Counted from the first letter of the stretch, positions 52,288 to 62,361 are shown. The stretch: DNA of 64,000 nucleotides from Paenibacillus sp. 19GGS1-52 (GCF_022369515.1 NZ_CP059724.1:2046001-2110000); one strand, 5' to 3'. Translations and numbers: made by a program. Notes: generated by a model not told the origin, from the sequence alone.

Positions 52288-54840
52288 ATGAGAAAGAGAA
52301 AGCATAGGAGTATATATATTGCTTTGCTGTTAATTACTTTGGTCATCAGCCAACCATCCGGCCATACAGTCTCTGCAGCTTCGGCAGCAGCAGGCAGCGT
52401 AAGTTCTAAGGTGTCTGCCGAAACAAGCGTCACACCAAAGAATCTGGGGTCCATCCCGCTGGAAGGTGGTGTCAAGGCTACAGTAGAGGATATTAATATC
52501 TGGTCTCAGGCTGGTGGGAATATTCTGACCTACACGTTGAGCTATTCTAACACAGGCGACAGCAACGCTAATCTGAATCATTATTTTTCCAGAGTAGTTA
52601 CATTTGGAGGATCCGTTATTCCAGGCAATCCTATTACCGCTGATGCGATTAAGAACAAAGTGGGTTCCAAACAAAGCGAACGTGTGACCTATTATGTCAA
52701 CGTCGGAAAAATCAATTCACTAAAAGGTCTTAAAATTACAATGTTTGTATGGGACCCCCAAAGCAAGGGCTATCTGAAACATGCCGGGACCCTCAGCCTT
52801 CCGGCTAATTACTCTCCAACCGCAGCCAGTGCCCACAGACAGAAGTTATCCATTAATAACATTCCTGTAGCTGCTGCTTCTGAATCCTTGCAGATCTACA
52901 AGTATGGGGGCAAAGTATTCGCAAAGGTTGGCATCAACTTCAGTAATGAGGGAACCAAGGTACTCGGGGACCCGGGCTACACCGCATATCTAATGTCAGC
53001 AGGAGGAACCGCGTTCGAGCTGGCACTCAACAGTTCGCAGGTTGGATATAAAATTCAGCCTCAAGAAAAGAAAACGATCTATTACCTGACTGAGATTCCG
53101 CCCTACCTTAAGACCGATAAGATGAAAGTGCAATATGTTCAGAAGGATGAGACGCTTAAGCTGGAACTACCTAAATCCTCATACATGCTTCCTGCGGCTG
53201 TGATCCCTAATTTGAATGTAGACAAAGGTGTTATGAAAAAGATCGGAATCAATGGCAATACAATCGAATTGCAGTTGACTGCTGCAAGTGTCTATTCGGA
53301 GGACAACTCAGGGATATGGACCTTCCGGTTCCGAATCAAAAATGCTGGGAAACAAGCAGTGGTTCTGCCTGCTTATGAACTTTCGGTCAGAGCCGCCGGG
53401 GGAACAGCATTTCCGATTAGCACCAAGGAAGTAAGTGGAGTAAGCCTGAAACCTTTGCAGGAAAAAGTGGTGCAACTTACCGCTCAGATTCCGCTTGAGG
53501 TGGAACAGAACACACTCAAATTGCAAATGATTGAAGCGGTCCAGTCGGACAGCAGTAACGAAGCAGCCACTGCAGCAGCGGCGAAGCTGTCCATTCCTGT
53601 CGCTTATTTCGCCATTCCTTATACGCTCCGTGCAGAGACGCAAAAAGGTCAGGATTACCAGACGACTAACTCTTATGGCACTTTTGGCTACAGTCTGTTG
53701 TCTCTGCAACGTTTTCCTTGGAAAGATGATGACATCCTTATCGCCAAGTTGAATATCACTAATAGGCAATCGGTTAATCTTGCACTTCCCGACCTTAAGG
53801 GTGCCCTAAAGGTGGACAACGATGATTTGATGACTTCTACGGAGCTGTTCATGGACAAAGAAATCTCCAGTATTGCTCCAGGGAAAAGTGCGGAAATGTA
53901 TATGCTCAGCAAAGTTCCTTATACGACAGATTTCAGCAAGTTGCAGGTTAATCTATATTCCGTTGTCAAAGAAGAAAAGATCCCGTTCCTCTCATTAAGT
54001 ACAAGCAGTGTAACAGATGCCGTATACAAGATTGAACGCGGCGGAAGCTATACGGTTGTTGGAAAAGGTAAGAATGCCACAGTGCAGGAGAACAAGACGA
54101 CAGTCTATGAAGGAGATAACGCGAATATTGTCTACAGCGAACTGTTCCTGAACAGTGAAGAGAAGAGACAAAGCAAGATGGCGCGGCTTCAGGCCTACTA
54201 TAAAACCAACGATGGGCAACTGTACGAAGCCACTTCCATCCAGCCAGATACGCCAGCCACTCCTGGCCGCAAGCAGTTGATTACTTTCTGGGCGAAGCTG
54301 CCCAAATCCGTGGGAGCTTCGAATCTTACGCTGTACCTTGGACCAGGAATCGCCGGTAATAAACTCACGGAGGCAGGTCAGGAATCAACAGGCTTCATCA
54401 ATATTTCTGCTCTGGAACTGAATATGGTGGCAGCGACGCCGGTCAAAACGTTATCTAAAGTTACTGTGTATCCGTATACCTTGTCCATTCTGAATTCGGA
54501 TGGGCGGAATACGCGTGGCAGCGATACGATCAGCATTGCGATGAACTACAATCTACTGCGTGACATCAGCTATGAAGTCGGTGCTTTCAATCACAAGCTT
54601 GTGATTAAAATGACCGATCCATTCGGACAGTCGCAGGAGAAGAACCTCACTATAGGTACGGAACTGACGGAAGGGTACAACAACACGTATTCTGTATCGT
54701 TCAGCAACAATATGTACAAAAAGTTGACTGGGGGCACTTACGCAATCACATTGTATGATGAATTCCAAGGTGAACGGATGGAGCTGGCCAGCCAGGCCTA
54801 TATCTTGACGATGGATAGAGCACCAACTAACGAACAGTAG
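52288..54840 (+). CDS. Large secreted protein, unknown, heads the exporter operon
   Basis: An 850-residue protein with a Sec signal peptide (MRKRKHRS, hydrophobic core to about 28, cleavage near VSA-AS). No lipobox is present. The mature part looks like a string of beta-sandwich segments: recurrent NTGDSNANLNHYF, FSNEGTKVLGDPGYTAYL and ITNRQSVNLALPDL-type lines suggest repeated DUF-like Ig domains. I do not recognise a family. AGGGAGG precedes the ATG. It lies 35 nt upstream of a LolD-type ATPase. Inference: an extracellular or wall-associated component working with the ABC/HlyD machine encoded next. Confidence 0.65.
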   Translation: MRKRKHRSIYIALLLITLVISQPSGHTVSAASAAAGSVSSKVSAETSVTPKNLGSIPLEGGVKATVEDINIWSQAGGNILTYTLSYSNTGDSNANLNHYFSRVVTFGGSVIPGNPITADAIKNKVGSKQSERVTYYVNVGKINSLKGLKITMFVWDPQSKGYLKHAGTLSLPANYSPTAASAHRQKLSINNIPVAAASESLQIYKYGGKVFAKVGINFSNEGTKVLGDPGYTAYLMSAGGTAFELALNSSQVGYKIQPQEKKTIYYLTEIPPYLKTDKMKVQYVQKDETLKLELPKSSYMLPAAVIPNLNVDKGVMKKIGINGNTIELQLTAASVYSEDNSGIWTFRFRIKNAGKQAVVLPAYELSVRAAGGTAFPISTKEVSGVSLKPLQEKVVQLTAQIPLEVEQNTLKLQMIEAVQSDSSNEAATAAAAKLSIPVAYFAIPYTLRAETQKGQDYQTTNSYGTFGYSLLSLQRFPWKDDDILIAKLNITNRQSVNLALPDLKGALKVDNDDLMTSTELFMDKEISSIAPGKSAEMYMLSKVPYTTDFSKLQVNLYSVVKEEKIPFLSLSTSSVTDAVYKIERGGSYTVVGKGKNATVQENKTTVYEGDNANIVYSELFLNSEEKRQSKMARLQAYYKTNDGQLYEATSIQPDTPATPGRKQLITFWAKLPKSVGASNLTLYLGPGIAGNKLTEAGQESTGFINISALELNMVAATPVKTLSKVTVYPYTLSILNSDGRNTRGSDTISIAMNYNLLRDISYEVGAFNHKLVIKMTDPFGQSQEKNLTIGTELTEGYNNTYSVSFSNNMYKKLTGGTYAITLYDEFQGERMELASQAYILTMDRAPTNEQ

Positions 54841-54875
54841 AATTGTATTGAATTAAAGTACAGAAGGAGCAGCTT

Positions 54876-55568
54876 ATGTTGCGAGTGGAGAAGATATCCC
54901 ATACGTTTAAGAGCGGCGGTGAATGGACACCCGTGCTGCATGACATCAATTTCCAGGTGAAGCAGGGCGAAATGGTTGCTCTGCTGGGCAGTTCAGGTTC
55001 CGGCAAGTCTACGATGCTGAATTTGATGGCGGGTCTGATGAAACCAACGGAAGGTCATATATATATTGCCGATCAGGATATTGTGAAGATGAGTGAGAAC
55101 AAGCTGGCGGTATTTCGGCGGAAGAATATCGGGTTTATCTTTCAGGCATATGAACTGATCGCCAGTCTTACGGTTCGTGAAAATGTGGAATTGCCGCTGG
55201 TGTTCCAATCGGTATCCGCATCTGCGCGCAAGAAACAATCGCTTGCCTTGCTGGAGGCGGTAGGCATACCGGACAAAGCAGAGCAGTTTCCATCCCAATT
55301 GTCGGGAGGACAGCAGCAGCGTGTAAGTATTGCACGTTCGCTGATTACTGAGCCGTCCATTATTTTTGCGGATGAACCCACCGGCAACCTGGATACCAAG
55401 ACAGAAGATGAAATTATTAATATATTGGTCGACCTGAACAAAAACATGAAAACTACGTTTATTGTTGTCACACATGAGCATGAAGTGGCACAGCATATGC
55501 AGCGGATCTTTACCCTTCGTGATGGATATATGGTTACAGAAAAGGAGGACCCTCGCAGTGAGAATTAG
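54876..55568 (+). CDS. ABC transporter ATPase (LolD/MacB type)
   Basis: A 230-residue ATPase: Walker [10 protein letters not shown] (39-47), Q-loop FIFQAYEL, signature LSGGQQQR, Walker [10 protein letters not shown], and His in VVTHEHEV. The family powers MacB/FtsX-type mechanotransmission exporters. AAGGAG lies before the ATG. The 3' end overlaps the next gene by 11 bp. Confidence 0.92.
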   Translation: MLRVEKISHTFKSGGEWTPVLHDINFQVKQGEMVALLGSSGSGKSTMLNLMAGLMKPTEGHIYIADQDIVKMSENKLAVFRRKNIGFIFQAYELIASLTVRENVELPLVFQSVSASARKKQSLALLEAVGIPDKAEQFPSQLSGGQQQRVSIARSLITEPSIIFADEPTGNLDTKTEDEIINILVDLNKNMKTTFIVVTHEHEVAQHMQRIFTLRDGYMVTEKEDPRSEN

Positions 55569-56940
55569 CGATATCTCAAAGTTGGCCTGGGGCCAGATTA
55601 AACGCAGAAAGGTAGTAACCGGTCTATGCATGGTAGGTATCTCTATCGGTTGTGCGGCAATTATCGTAGCTTTAAGCATTGGGGATTCCGCCCAGAGTTA
55701 CTCTGAGAGAGAAATGAACAGCAGGCTGAAGATGGACGAAATTACAGTAACGCCTAATAGTGGTGTTTCTGTGCGCGGGGGCGGAGCAAAGGCGAGTAAG
55801 ACAGGGGATAACATCAATACCGGGAAGCTGACCCGCCAAAAATTGGATATTATCAAGGGACTTAAACATGTTACTGCTGCTGCACCTTTTCAGGAACTGG
55901 GTGATGCTCAAATGCTCACCATAGACAATAAAGTCACTGATATTCAAATTGTTGGAACGGACCTTGATCTTCTAACCCAATATGGAAATACCTTTAAACA
56001 AGGCGGCCCTTCTGATCAGCCAGGAACCATTATTCTTAGCTATGGTGCCACTTTGGGATTGATGGATCTGGAGACGCAGAAGACGCTCTTCGAGCAGTTA
56101 AACAGTGATCCTTACAACACCAAATTAATGGAGCAGTTTAACAGCTTGAACGGCTTGTCAGCAGCGATGTATCAGCAGCAGATAGAATTGCAGGCTGAGG
56201 ATTTCAATTCCGAGACATCTCGGACCTATCGTAGTTCGACCTTTCGTGTAGTCGGTGTTCTGAATAAGCCTAAAGGAACGAGCGACGAGATGATCCAGAG
56301 TGACAAAAAGGTATACGTATCACTGGAAACGGCAGTAAGGCTGAATGAGGAATTACATTTGAATGTGGGGACAGTTGGAGAGGAAGGCATCTTCAACACA
56401 GTAACGGTAAAGGTGGACAAGACGGAAAATTTAACCAAAGTGGAAGGGCTTGTTAAGCGGCTGACGCTAAATGCAAGCACTAATCTATTCCAGAAGAAGG
56501 AACTGGAGAAAACCTTTGCTATGCTTAAACGGGTGGCGTTAGGCATTGGGGTGTTTATTCTGATTATCGCTTCGATTTCCATCATCGTCGCCATGACGAT
56601 GTCTACGCATCAACGTCGTCGACAGATTGGAATTATGAAAGTGCTTGGCGCTAACATGGGGCAAATACGCAATATGTTTATTACAGAGTCTGCTTTGTTG
56701 GGGTTGTTGGGAGGTATGGTAGGCATCGGATTTTCATATTTGATTGTTTCAGGCATTAACAAGCTTGTCGGCGGGTCAATCGGAGGGGCAGAAACGGGAG
56801 GGAGTCTGGTTATTCTCATACCGTTGTCAACGATTCCGGTGGGTATTATTTTTGCAATATTGACTGGAGTGTTATCAGGAATTTATCCGGCAATCAGCGC
56901 TTCAAGAACCAATGCGCTCACTGCGATTAAACGGGATTAG
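55558..56940 (+). CDS. MacB/FtsX-type ABC permease
   Basis: A 460-residue permease: N-terminal helix (about 20-40), a large MacB_PCD extracytoplasmic domain, then three C-terminal helices of the FtsX domain ([42 protein letters not shown] end). GTG 55558 with AAAGGAGG 9 nt upstream lies inside the ATPase gene. Works with the upstream ATPase and downstream adaptor as a Gram-positive MacAB-like unit. Confidence 0.9.
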   Translation: MRISDISKLAWGQIKRRKVVTGLCMVGISIGCAAIIVALSIGDSAQSYSEREMNSRLKMDEITVTPNSGVSVRGGGAKASKTGDNINTGKLTRQKLDIIKGLKHVTAAAPFQELGDAQMLTIDNKVTDIQIVGTDLDLLTQYGNTFKQGGPSDQPGTIILSYGATLGLMDLETQKTLFEQLNSDPYNTKLMEQFNSLNGLSAAMYQQQIELQAEDFNSETSRTYRSSTFRVVGVLNKPKGTSDEMIQSDKKVYVSLETAVRLNEELHLNVGTVGEEGIFNTVTVKVDKTENLTKVEGLVKRLTLNASTNLFQKKELEKTFAMLKRVALGIGVFILIIASISIIVAMTMSTHQRRRQIGIMKVLGANMGQIRNMFITESALLGLLGGMVGIGFSYLIVSGINKLVGGSIGGAETGGSLVILIPLSTIPVGIIFAILTGVLSGIYPAISASRTNALTAIKRD

Positions 56941-56970
56941 CCATTTTTTAGTTGAAAGGAAGCCGAAGTG

Positions 56971-58059
56971 ATGAAGAGGACCCTAAAGTGGATTGTGATA
57001 GCAACGATAGTGTTGACTGCAGGTTATTTTATCTATGACAAAATGATTAAGCCCAAAGAGCAAGCTCAACCGATAGAAGAGGTGCCAGCAGTTACCTTCC
57101 CAGTAACCACAGAAACGATTACCAAATCTGTACAGGTTAAAGGCAAATCGAAATATGAGCATGAAACCCTTATATACGCCCCATTTGCTTCCAAGGTAAC
57201 AGAGTGGACGGTGCAGAATGGCGGACAAGTTAAGAAAGGGGAGATCATGTTTACCCTGGACACAGCAGCGCTTAAGAATGAAATTGCAACTCAGGAAGCA
57301 ACCATCCGCAAGGGAAAGCTGGAAGCTGAACTGAACGCATTTGTCAGTAAACAGAATGATGAAACGACTGCTGTGGGTGCAACTGAAGCTGAGCGACTGA
57401 AGACATTGGCTTCACAGCAGACGAGCAAGATTAGCGAAGATCTGAACAAGGTAAGTACGGATATTCAGGTGCGCGAGATTGCGGACAAGAAGACCAAAGT
57501 CCAATCAGCGAGTTATCGTGCTCCATCTTCCGGGATTTTCTTATTCGACAGCTCTAGTGAGCGTATACAAATGGTGACAGACAACCAGTATATCGGCAAA
57601 ATCGTGGATTTGAACAAGGTGGAGTTTGTTGCCCTGGTGGGTGAGCAGGATGTGTTCAACATCAAGCCTGGAATGAAGGTGAAGGTCAAAATGACAGCTT
57701 CCAAGGCTGCTAAGCTGACCGGAAAAGTAGAAAAGGTATCCAAATTCGCAACAACTGCATCAGGCAAGGACGCTACAACCACCCAAGTCCCACAGTTCGA
57801 AGTGATCATCTCGCTCCAAGCCAATGAGCTCTTAATTGGGGGTCTTAGTTTGAATGGTGAGATTGAGACCTTGCGTAAGGACAACGCTACGGCTGTTTCC
57901 AATATTGCGGTCATTCATGAAGGAGACCTCACTTACGTTATGCTGGACAAAGGCAACGGACAAACGCAACGGAAAGAAATTAAAACCGGAATTGAAACAA
58001 ACGATAAAGTTGAAGTGCTATCCGGACTGAAACCGGGAGATACCGTAGTTCTTCAGTAG
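56971..58059 (+). CDS. HlyD/MacA-type membrane-fusion (adaptor) protein
   Basis: A 362-residue protein: N-terminal anchor helix (about 6-23), lipoyl-like segment (FASKVTEWTVQNGGQVKKG), a coiled coil (about 95-165), and C-terminal beta domains (DLTYVMLDKGNGQTQRKEI). ATG 56971 lies just after a GTG at 56968; AAAGGAAG is upstream. In Gram-positives such adaptors help MacB-like permeases handle peptides or lipids at the outer membrane face. Confidence 0.87.
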   Translation: MKRTLKWIVIATIVLTAGYFIYDKMIKPKEQAQPIEEVPAVTFPVTTETITKSVQVKGKSKYEHETLIYAPFASKVTEWTVQNGGQVKKGEIMFTLDTAALKNEIATQEATIRKGKLEAELNAFVSKQNDETTAVGATEAERLKTLASQQTSKISEDLNKVSTDIQVREIADKKTKVQSASYRAPSSGIFLFDSSSERIQMVTDNQYIGKIVDLNKVEFVALVGEQDVFNIKPGMKVKVKMTASKAAKLTGKVEKVSKFATTASGKDATTTQVPQFEVIISLQANELLIGGLSLNGEIETLRKDNATAVSNIAVIHEGDLTYVMLDKGNGQTQRKEIKTGIETNDKVEVLSGLKPGDTVVLQ

Positions 58060-58116
58060 ATGTTCTTAAAGCCAGATGGATTCTATGACGCTAAATTGAA
58101 ATAGGAGTTGAAATAC

Positions 58117-58641
58117 ATGAACTGGAATTGGTTGCCGTCAACCTGTACCCTCGCAAATCTGGCAGCCGGATCATTATCGTTACTTTTCACTATCCGGGAG
58201 CAATATAAAGTGGCAGTAATCCTGATCATACTGGCTGCCATATGCGATGTATTGGACGGATTATTGGCCAGACTATTAAATTGTACCAGTGATTTCGGTA
58301 AACAGTTGGATTCGCTAGCAGATATCATTTCGTTTGGAGTGGCTCCTGTCTTTTTGATTTTGTTATATAGATTGGATAATGTCCAGTGGTTGGGAGTTGT
58401 CGTGGCAGTCCTCTTTTTGATATGTGGTGCGCTCCGACTAGCCAGATTTAACTTGACGGTTCCGATCAAAGGGTTTGTAGGTATGCCGATTACTGCAGCG
58501 GGAGTAATCCTGTCTGCATCGACTTTACTGGAAGAACATCTGAAACCGGGTCTTATATTGGTATTAATGGGGTTGTTGTCCTTTCTCATGGTCAGCCGAC
58601 TTCCCTTTCCTTCTTTTAAAAAATACGACAGCAGGAAGTGA
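58117..58641 (+). CDS. pssA: CDP-alcohol phosphatidyltransferase (PssA-like phosphatidylserine synthase)
   Basis: A 174-residue membrane enzyme. The CDP-alcohol motif D-G-x2-A-R-x8-G-x3-D-x3-D is seen in LDGLLARLLNCTSDFGKQLDS and following LAD. The N-terminus (LPSTCTLANLAAGSLSLLF) is the usual PssA opening. ATG 58117 follows ATAGGAG. It would make phosphatidylserine from CDP-diacylglycerol and serine. It follows the adaptor gene by 57 nt, which links lipid synthesis to the exporter. Confidence 0.85.
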   Translation: MNWNWLPSTCTLANLAAGSLSLLFTIREQYKVAVILIILAAICDVLDGLLARLLNCTSDFGKQLDSLADIISFGVAPVFLILLYRLDNVQWLGVVVAVLFLICGALRLARFNLTVPIKGFVGMPITAAGVILSASTLLEEHLKPGLILVLMGLLSFLMVSRLPFPSFKKYDSRK

Positions 58642-58647
58642 AAAGGA

Positions 58648-59142
58648 ATGAATTGGGCCATAGAGTTGATATCACAATACGGGTATATGGCTATCTTTGC
58701 TCTTTTAGCCCTTGGCATTCTTGGACTCCCCGTACCAGACGAAATTATAATGTTATTTGTAGGCTATTTATCTTCCAGCATGGTTTTAAATTATTCGCTT
58801 TCAGTGCTGGTTGGTTTTGCTGGTGCGCTAACTGGGATGATGATCAGCTATTTCATTGGCAGCAGACTGGGACAACCGGTCGTTGATAAATACGGAAAAT
58901 GGATCGGCCTAACACCTAAGCGATTTGGGAGAGTCAAGGGGTGGTTTGAGCGTTTTGGGAATTGGACGGTTCTGTTTGGCTATTTCATTCCTGGGGTGAG
59001 ACATGTAACTAGCTACATCTCAGGAATTAGTGGAATGCCGTTCAGAAAATATCTTCTTGTATCCTTGGTTGGCTCTTCGACATGGTCCATTCTTTTTATT
59101 TCACTAGGCTTTTTTTTAGGTAAGAATTTATCTTTTACGTGA
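58648..59142 (+). CDS. DedA family membrane protein
   Basis: A 164-residue protein of the DedA/SNARE-associated (VTT) family: helices near 10-30, 40-62, 115-160, the re-entrant motif FGYFIPGVRHVTSYISGISGM (the conserved R-x-x-x-x-x-x-G proline-rich pattern) and GSSTWSILF. Some DedA proteins are lipid scramblases (undecaprenyl phosphate or phosphatidylethanolamine flipping). It starts 6 nt after pssA. Its presence here supports an envelope lipid theme. Confidence 0.85.
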   Translation: MNWAIELISQYGYMAIFALLALGILGLPVPDEIIMLFVGYLSSSMVLNYSLSVLVGFAGALTGMMISYFIGSRLGQPVVDKYGKWIGLTPKRFGRVKGWFERFGNWTVLFGYFIPGVRHVTSYISGISGMPFRKYLLVSLVGSSTWSILFISLGFFLGKNLSFT

Positions 59143-59239
59143 GTATGAACACTAACCTATTATCTATACTAATGGGGGGGAAGTTCTATATTTTTACTAT
59201 AGGATAGTCCGGCAGGATAGTGTAAAATTAAATCGTCCT

Positions 59240-59254
59240 ATGTAAACGATTGCA
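59240..59254 (+). promoter_or_regulatory. Perfect cre site upstream of GH43
   Basis: ATGTAAACGATTGCA matches the CcpA consensus WTGNAANCGNWWNCA at every position, about 45 bp upstream of the GH43 start. A CTATA..TATAG dyad lies just upstream (about 59186). It predicts repression in the presence of preferred sugars. Confidence 0.7.
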
Positions 59255-59296
59255 AAGTGAAATTAGGGTGTGAATACGATACTAAAGGAGTGTAAG

Positions 59297-60274
59297 ATGA
59301 TGAAACCTAATCAACCCCTGGTCACCCACATTTATACCGCCGATCCGTCCGCTCATGTGTTTGAAGGTAAAATCTATGTCTATCCTTCCCACGACCTCGA
59401 TCATGATGGACCAGATAACGATAACGGGGACCAATATGCGATGGAAGATTACCGTGTATTGTCCCTAGAGAACTTCGATTCTCCTGTAGTAGATCATGGA
59501 GAAGCTCTTCATCTGCGCGATATTCCATGGGCTTCAAGCCAGCTCTGGGCACCGGACGCTGCATTCAAGAACAATCTGTACTATCTGTTCTTTCCGGCAC
59601 GCGATCAAGACGGCATCTTCCGGCTGGGGGTAGCAACGGCGTCTTCCCCTGCAGGACCGTTTAAGCCGGAGGCCAATTATATTAAGGACAGTTTTAGCAT
59701 AGATCCCGCCGTGTTCGTTGATGAAGATGAGCAAGCTTATATTTATTTCGGCGGCCTCTGGGGAGGGCAATTGGAAAAGTGGCAGACAGGTAGTTTCGAG
59801 TCTTCACAAACAGAAGGCCCCCCGGCAGACCAGCCGGCGTTGGGACCACAGGTGGCCTTGTTAAGCGAGGATATGCTGTCCTTTCAGGATAAACCGCAAG
59901 AAATTTCGATTCTGGACGAAGAAGGCAATCCACTTCTGGCCGGTGATGAGGACCGCAGATATTTTGAAGGCCCATGGGTCCATAAATACAATGATTATTA
60001 CTACCTGTCTTACTCGACAGGAACTACACACAAGTTGGTATATGGCATCAGTAAGAATCCGTTGGGCCCTTTTACATTCCAAGGGACAATCCTCACTCCT
60101 GTCATCGGCTGGACCACTCATCATTCTATTGTCCAGTTTGAAGATAAATGGTACCTTTTTTATCACGACAGCTCCCTGTCTGAAGGCGTTAATCACAAAC
60201 GTTGCGTGAAATATACGGAACTGAAGTATAATGCTGACGGAACCATCCAAACGATAGCTCCTTATAAAGAATAG
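59297..60274 (+). CDS. GH43 family glycosidase (beta-xylosidase/arabinofuranosidase type)
   Basis: A 325-residue five-bladed beta-propeller enzyme. The general base Asp is in YTADPSAHVF, the pKa-modulating Asp in SIDPAVFVDED, and the general acid Glu in YFEGPWVHKY. There is no signal peptide, so it acts on imported pentose oligomers. ATG 59297 or 59300 follows AAAGGAG. The gene is alone between a cre site and a terminator. Inference: release of xylose or arabinose from hemicellulose fragments. Confidence 0.9.
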   Translation: MMKPNQPLVTHIYTADPSAHVFEGKIYVYPSHDLDHDGPDNDNGDQYAMEDYRVLSLENFDSPVVDHGEALHLRDIPWASSQLWAPDAAFKNNLYYLFFPARDQDGIFRLGVATASSPAGPFKPEANYIKDSFSIDPAVFVDEDEQAYIYFGGLWGGQLEKWQTGSFESSQTEGPPADQPALGPQVALLSEDMLSFQDKPQEISILDEEGNPLLAGDEDRRYFEGPWVHKYNDYYYLSYSTGTTHKLVYGISKNPLGPFTFQGTILTPVIGWTTHHSIVQFEDKWYLFYHDSSLSEGVNHKRCVKYTELKYNADGTIQTIAPYKE

Positions 60275-60284
60275 GAACTTGCCA

Positions 60285-60338
60285 AATAACCCCAAACCAT
60301 TCGCGATCACAAGATCATAAGATGGTTTAGGGTTATTT
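60285..60338 (+). terminator. Terminator of the GH43 gene
   Basis: AATAACCCcAAACCAT pairs with ATGGTTTaGGGTTATT and is followed by TTTT. It also lies at the 3' end of the convergent methyltransferase-like gene. Confidence 0.85.
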
Positions 60339-60339
60339 T

Positions 60340-61227
60340 TTACAAATAGCACAAAATAGACTTTTCGATCCAATAAGAAAATACAGTGTGGGAACTTTGT
60401 AGTTCATGCTTTTTCATTGTTAAATACATATCGATTCCATCAGAAACATCATGCCATAAATCCGTAAATACAAAATCATAGTTACCCTTGGACATATATT
60501 TTTGGGCATATTCAAAAGCATCGGCTTTGATAATCTTAATCTTTTGAGTATTTTTGAATTGTGGTAATACATATGTATTAAATAAATGGATCACATCTTC
60601 ATTGGTTTCAACAATCGTAATGCTTGCTACAGCCTCTTTTTCTGAAATCATATAAGCATAATAGCCAAGCCCCAGTCCAAAAGTAAGTACATTCTCAAAT
60701 GCTGTATCCACTGCTTCTTTCATTGTTTCTATTTCATTCGGTGTGACGGTCATCCAGATTCGATTATTTTCTAAAATGGCAGGGAACATGAATTCAGTGT
60801 CAAAAAAACCGAGTTGTGGGATTTGTCTACCTTCTTGTGTGGTGATGATGTCATTACAGACAAAGCCCTCGAAAGGTTTGTATTTTTCGGATTTTAGTTC
60901 GCAATGGCCAAATTGTATAGTGGGTATCTTAATATTCTGGAAGTATGGATTGTTATAATATTCATTGGCATCAAGTTTATGAATCATACGGTTAAAATAG
61001 GTGTTGTACAAGTCTTTATCATCAACCTCATCAACAATATCTAGTCCGACCGCAGCTGCAAGTAATACCCCAAAAGCATATTCGTAAGTCACATTATATT
61101 TAACAATATCATCCATCTCTTCTTTGCTAATAAAGTCAGGCGCATGATTCAAATAATGGCTTAACAAAGCAAATACTTTGTAATTATCTTCTTTTATTTT
61201 GTCTTTGATTTCTGTATTGCGTCCCAT
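60340..61227 (-). CDS. Class I SAM-dependent methyltransferase-like protein
   Basis: A 295-residue protein. The C-terminal half has a Rossmann methyltransferase core resembling spermidine-synthase-type enzymes: TFGLGLGYYAYMIS (SAM loop), TIVETNEDVI (acidic end of beta 2), KADAFEY and FVFTDLWHD. The N-terminal 150 residues are helical and not recognised. AGGTGAG precedes ATG 61227. Stand-alone gene with its own promoter. Substrate unknown; the catalytic Asp-x-x-Asp of true spermidine synthases is not obvious. Confidence 0.68.
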   Translation of the reverse strand: MGRNTEIKDKIKEDNYKVFALLSHYLNHAPDFISKEEMDDIVKYNVTYEYAFGVLLAAAVGLDIVDEVDDKDLYNTYFNRMIHKLDANEYYNNPYFQNIKIPTIQFGHCELKSEKYKPFEGFVCNDIITTQEGRQIPQLGFFDTEFMFPAILENNRIWMTVTPNEIETMKEAVDTAFENVLTFGLGLGYYAYMISEKEAVASITIVETNEDVIHLFNTYVLPQFKNTQKIKIIKADAFEYAQKYMSKGNYDFVFTDLWHDVSDGIDMYLTMKKHELQSSHTVFSYWIEKSILCYL

Positions 61228-61262
61228 ATTCTCACCTGACTTCTCACCTTTTCAATAAGTGG

Positions 61263-61291
61263 ATGTTTTCAATAAAACATATGCCTGTCAA
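61263..61291 (-). promoter_or_regulatory. Candidate promoter of the methyltransferase-like gene with palindrome
   Basis: Minus-strand TTGACA (61286-61291), 17-bp spacer and a poor -10 AAACAT (61263-61268). The -10 lies in a perfect inverted repeat ATGTTTT-caat-AAAACAT (61263-61280), a possible operator. Confidence 0.4.
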
Positions 61292-61338
61292 GTACCAGCA
61301 CATCTACACATTGAAGTCAAGGGTTTTATTTTCTTTGT

Positions 61339-61388
61339 AAATAGGTGCAGAATGCCAAATTTTTAACTGGCGTTCTGCACCTATTTTT
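61339..61388 (-). terminator. Terminator of the aldolase gene
   Basis: AAATAGGTGCAGAA.GCCA pairs with TGGC.TTCTGCACCTATTT; flanked by T-runs on both strands, so it can act in either direction. Confidence 0.88.
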
Positions 61389-61402
61389 AAGAAACCAATT
61401 GC

Positions 61403-62320
61403 TCATTCAGCTAACGGAACCCCAGCTCTAGTTAATATTTCTTTTAGTTTCTGTTCCTTCTGAGCATCCCAAATGTTGGAAGGAGGGAGGCAAAAGGTTG
61501 GAATAGGAACACCAGTCATACGTATAGCTTCTTTTACGGTAAGGATAAAAGGCTCATCCAGACTGTATATTGCCGGGATTTCAATGACTTTCCGTTGATG
61601 CTCAAGCAGCTCTGCCAAATTGTTATTTTGAAAGCTGCTGTATACTCCGAGAAGTAGTTGTGGGGCGAAGTTGGCACTAGCTGAAATAGCCCCGGCTCCC
61701 CCGGCTGCAAGTGTAGGCAATAAGTATTCATCAAAGCCACTGAAAACGGAGAAAGCAGGATTTATTTCTTTTACTTCTAAAATCATCTGACGAATATGAC
61801 TCAGTTGATCTACCGTTTCCTTGATTCCGACTAAGTGGGAATAACGTGCGGCAAGACGGCTAACAAAGGCTGGACTCAAATCCTGACCGGTTAGAGCAGG
61901 GAAATTATACAGCATCACCGGAATCTCCGTCGCTTCCAAAATGGCGGCATAGTGGGCGAACAAGGTTTCTTCACTTAGCTTACTGTAGAATGGATTGATA
62001 ACGATTACACCGGTGGTGCCACTCTGGGCAGCATGCTTGGTAAGACGGATAGTCTCCGTGGTGTTATTGCTGCCGGTTCCAATCCAGACAGGAAGGCGCC
62101 CGTTAGTATAATCAATACAAAACTCTGCAATATCCTCCCGTTCCTCCGTGCTAAACTGGCTGAATTCCCCGCCTGTCCCCAAGAAGAAGAGGCCGTGAAC
62201 GCCCTTATTAATCAAGCTGTCTATCAGAATCTTCATTGCATTGCGGTCGAATTTCCTGTGCTCATCCAGAATTGTGGGTACAGGGGGGATAACGCCTACA
62301 TTTGCCTGCTTAAAATTCAT
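61403..62320 (-). CDS. DapA/KDPG-aldolase-like family protein (2-keto-3-deoxy sugar acid aldolase)
   Basis: A 305-residue class I aldolase of the dihydrodipicolinate synthase family: GTGGEF (49-54), Tyr in MLYNFPALTG and Schiff-base Lys in LVGIKETVDQ. In this family YagE/YjhH cleave 2-keto-3-deoxygluconate or -pentonate into pyruvate and an aldehyde. The neighbouring YjhG/YagF-type dehydratase supports that role over lysine synthesis. AGGAGG is 10 nt upstream of the ATG. Confidence 0.82.
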   Translation of the reverse strand: MNFKQANVGVIPPVPTILDEHRKFDRNAMKILIDSLINKGVHGLFFLGTGGEFSQFSTEEREDIAEFCIDYTNGRLPVWIGTGSNNTTETIRLTKHAAQSGTTGVIVINPFYSKLSEETLFAHYAAILEATEIPVMLYNFPALTGQDLSPAFVSRLAARYSHLVGIKETVDQLSHIRQMILEVKEINPAFSVFSGFDEYLLPTLAAGGAGAISASANFAPQLLLGVYSSFQNNNLAELLEHQRKVIEIPAIYSLDEPFILTVKEAIRMTGVPIPTFCLPPSNIWDAQKEQKLKEILTRAGVPLAE

Positions 62321-62361
62321 TTTGTTTTTGCCTCCTGGTTTGATATTATAAACATAAGATT

